Of a stretch of DNA of 6,793 nucleotides, positions 4,866-6,793 are shown one piece after another. Position 1 is the first letter of the stretch; every line of letters starts with the position of its first letter. The translations under genes and the position numbers were made by a program. The stretch is taken from NCBI GenBank assembly GCA_964644845.1, contig CAZXXS010000123.1, forward strand, positions 1 through 6,793. The letters are read 5' to 3'. Source of the stretch: Geothermovivens sp964644845. Lineage in GTDB: Bacteria; Zhuqueibacterota; Zhuqueibacteria; Oleimicrobiales; Geothermoviventaceae. Below the pieces are notes generated by a model. The model did no database searches, had not been told where the DNA came from, and saw nothing but the letters and a program-made list of their open reading frames with translations.

Positions 4866-6427
4866 TGCGCTGGGCCCGGCGGGTGCTCGTAGCTGGGACT
4901 TGCTTTTGGGCGAGCACAACCCTGGGTGGCGTTGTGCTGAATGTGCAAGATTTCGGGGCTGTCGGCGACGGCACAACGCTGTGCACCGTGGCCATTCAGC
5001 GTGCGGTGGACTCTTGCGCCGCCCGGGGTGGTGGCACAGTCTTGATCCCGTCTGGCACTTACCTCACCGGCACCGTGGTGCTGCGCAGTCATGTAACCCT
5101 CCGGCTTGAGAACGGGGCCACACTGCTGGGCAGCACCAATCTGGATGACTACCCTGTTCACGTCCCTGCCTACCGATCGTACACCGACAATTACACCGTC
5201 CGGAGCTTGCTCTACGCAGAAAAGGCGGAACACGTCGCCATTCTCGGGCAAGGGCAAATCGACGGCCAGGGCGCGGTCTTTTCTGGCCCGTACAAACAAC
5301 GCCCGTACATTTTGCGGTTCGTGGAGTGCAAAGGCGTTACCGTTCGGGACGTGACCTTCCGGGACAGCGCCATGTGGGTGCAGCACTACCTCGCCTGCGA
5401 AGACGTGATCATCGGCGGTGTGCGTGTTGACAGCCGCGTCAACAAGAACAACGACGGCATCGACATCGACAGCTGTTCCCGTGTCCGCATCTCAGACTGC
5501 GCAATTCACTCCGGCGACGACGCCTTGGTGCTGAAAGCTACCTCCGGTCGTGCCTGTCGCGACGTGGTGGTGACGAACAGTGTTTTGAGCTCCGATTGCA
5601 ACGCGCTGAAGCTCGGTACGGAGAGCAACGGGGGATTTCAAAACATCGCGATTGCCAATTGTACGATTGTGGACACGAAGCTTGCCGGTCTGTGTCTGGA
5701 AGAGGTGGACGGCGGGATCCTGAGTGGGGTGTCGGTCCAGGGCCTGGTGATGGACGGTGTGGGGTGCCCCATTTTCATTCGCCTCGGCAACCGTGCTCGT
5801 CCCTACCTGAAAGGTGCCCCCAAGCCTGGCGTGGGCGAACTGAGAAATGTAGTGATTGAGAACGTGCAGGCCACGGCGGTTACAGACAGCGTTGGGTGTT
5901 CCATCACGGGCATTCCCGGGCACCCGGTCGAGAACGTGACGCTGCGCGACATTCGTTTGGAGCTGCTCGGCGGCGGACAGCCTGGGTCCGTGCGGCTGGA
6001 TGTGCCAGAGCAGGAAAGGGCCTACCCGGAGTACCGGATGTTCGGGCTACTGCCCGCGTACGCGTTTTTCGTGCGACACGCGCGGAATGTGAAGTTCGAA
6101 AACGTGCAGGCAACGTACACAGTACCCGAATCCAGGCCCGCACTGGTGGCCCAAGACGTTCAGGAACTGGTACTTGATGCTTTCCAGGCTTTGGCTCCGT
6201 CAGCTGGGCGACCTTTGTTGTGGTTTGTCGACGTACGGCGGGGGTTGATCACGGGTACGCAACTGCCCGGCGCGACCAAGCGTTTCCTGCGGTTGGATGG
6301 GGGGCGAAGTAGTGACGTGAATCTGTTCAGCAACGATTTTTCGAACGTGGGAGAGATCGTTCGCCTTGGGCGAGGTGTGCCTTCCGAAACTGTCCGTCTG
6401 AAAGGAAATGTCCTTAGAGGACGCTAA
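4862..6427 (+). CDS. GH28 polygalacturonase-like beta-helix hydrolase, secreted
   Basis: This 521-residue protein resembles the GH28 family, right-handed parallel beta-helix enzymes that hydrolyse galacturonic-acid linkages in pectins by inversion. A signal peptide is likely at 1 to about 22 (basic MMRWARR, then a hydrophobic stretch). The helix starts with the pectate-lyase-3-like cap VLNVQDFGAVGDGTT (25-39). Catalytic motif I appears as NNDGIDID (196-203, D198) and motif II as SGDDALVLK (217-225, D219 and D220). The usual GHG motif with its histidine is replaced by SSDCNALKLGTES (243-255), as in a bacterial GH28 branch that I recall with similar wording. IFIRLGNR (304-311) sits where the RIK substrate motif is expected. 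Beta-helix-like repeats continue to the C-terminus (about 400-521). GGAGGG (4849-4854) lies 7 nt before the ATG; a second ATG follows directly at 4865. Together with the uronidase-like GH2 upstream, it suggests pectin or rhamnogalacturonan use. Exo action is possible but unproven. Confidence 0.88.
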   Translation: MMRWARRVLVAGTCFWASTTLGGVVLNVQDFGAVGDGTTLCTVAIQRAVDSCAARGGGTVLIPSGTYLTGTVVLRSHVTLRLENGATLLGSTNLDDYPVHVPAYRSYTDNYTVRSLLYAEKAEHVAILGQGQIDGQGAVFSGPYKQRPYILRFVECKGVTVRDVTFRDSAMWVQHYLACEDVIIGGVRVDSRVNKNNDGIDIDSCSRVRISDCAIHSGDDALVLKATSGRACRDVVVTNSVLSSDCNALKLGTESNGGFQNIAIANCTIVDTKLAGLCLEEVDGGILSGVSVQGLVMDGVGCPIFIRLGNRARPYLKGAPKPGVGELRNVVIENVQATAVTDSVGCSITGIPGHPVENVTLRDIRLELLGGGQPGSVRLDVPEQERAYPEYRMFGLLPAYAFFVRHARNVKFENVQATYTVPESRPALVAQDVQELVLDAFQALAPSAGRPLLWFVDVRRGLITGTQLPGATKRFLRLDGGRSSDVNLFSNDFSNVGEIVRLGRGVPSETVRLKGNVLRGR

Positions 6428-6474
6428 TTGCCCCCAGACTTGGGATCAGGTGTTTTGCAGGAGGAGGTGGAACC

Positions 6475-6783
6475 ATGTTCATCGTGCACGTGTTTGTCCA
6501 CGTGAAAGAGGGAGATGTGGAGGCGTTCAAAGCAGCAACGATCGAAAACGCGCGGAACAGCGTACAGGAACCTGGTGTGGCCCGGTTCGATGTGATCCAG
6601 CAGATTGATGACCCAACGCAATTCGTCCTTGTTGAGGTTTACCGCACGGAAGGGGATGCAGGAAAACACAAAGAGACAGCTCACTACAAAAAGTGGCGGG
6701 ACACGGTGGCCGACATGATGGCCGAACCCCGGCACAGTGTCAAGTACAGGAACGTTTTTCCGGACGACAGTGGGTGGGGGTAG
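6475..6783 (+). CDS. ABM-domain protein, LsrG/quinol monooxygenase-like
   Basis: This 102-residue protein fits the antibiotic biosynthesis monooxygenase (ABM) superfamily. These are small dimeric alpha/beta ferredoxin-like barrels that include LsrG (autoinducer-2 phosphate processing) and YgiN (quinol monooxygenase). Visible family features are the N-terminal strand MFIVHVFVHVKEG, the helix with ARNSVQEPG (26-34), RFDVIQQ (37-43), VLVEVYRTE (51-59), and the helix KHKETAHYKKWRD (64-76) with H65, H70 and Y71, ending in SVKYRNVFP (88-96). No signal peptide is seen, so it should be cytoplasmic. An excellent ribosome-binding site (AGGAGGAGG, 6459-6467) precedes the ATG. It lies only 47 bp after GH28 on the same strand and is probably co-transcribed with it. 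Its reaction cannot be assigned from sequence. Homologues are often annotated as AI-2 degrading or putative monooxygenase, but a sugar-derived substrate is conceivable in this context. Confidence 0.85.
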   Translation: MFIVHVFVHVKEGDVEAFKAATIENARNSVQEPGVARFDVIQQIDDPTQFVLVEVYRTEGDAGKHKETAHYKKWRDTVADMMAEPRHSVKYRNVFPDDSGWG

Positions 6784-6793
6784 GGTCACGGTG

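Noticed and set aside
1..6793. CRISPR array or tandem repeats
   Set aside because: No regularly spaced direct repeats were found anywhere in the window.

Overview
The window reads as a GC-rich bacterial chromosome segment from an organism that degrades polysaccharides rich in uronic acids. It encodes two secreted-type glycoside hydrolases (GH2 and GH28), an oxygen-independent radical-SAM sulfatase-maturase-like enzyme and an Lrp/AsnC regulator. This mix is typical of anaerobic or microaerophilic degraders. Planctomycetota/Verrucomicrobiota relatives, Sumerlaeota and Armatimonadota would all fit, but no marker gene is present, so the phylum is a guess.

Layout. Bases 1-726 hold no convincing protein gene. 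From about 223 to 690 there is a dense set of complementary segments, including a clean H-type pseudoknot (448-487) and a strong 9-bp hairpin (592-619). This looks like a structured RNA. Its architecture, and phrases such as the 'ggtggtgagaagccc' stretch, remind me of HEARO RNAs (the omega-RNA family of IscB elements). No IscB or other nuclease gene is present, so it would be an ORF-less copy. That assignment comes from memory and is not proven. Bases 727-1215 on the minus strand encode an Lrp/AsnC-family regulator. It faces away from a divergent gene (1429-2685) for an anSME-like radical SAM/SPASM protein carrying a C-terminal SEC-C zinc motif. Their shared 213-bp intergenic region holds a plausible lrp promoter and three TTTTC-type boxes that may be regulator sites.

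Downstream on the plus strand come a GH2 beta-glucuronidase-like enzyme with the N-x-K uronate-recognition motif (2877-4694), a GH28 pectinase-like beta-helix protein (4862-6427) and a small ABM-fold (LsrG/quinol-monooxygenase-like) protein (6475-6783). The two larger gaps (2686-2876 and 4695-4861) each contain a short open frame with a possible Shine-Dalgarno sequence. Both are weakly supported.

Working together (inference): GH28 and GH2 would process uronic-acid-containing glycans (pectin-like, glucuronidated or possibly sulfated) outside the cytoplasm. The radical SAM protein would activate sulfatases encoded elsewhere. The Lrp-type protein may regulate itself and the divergent gene. The most unusual element is the structured, gene-free region at the left end.
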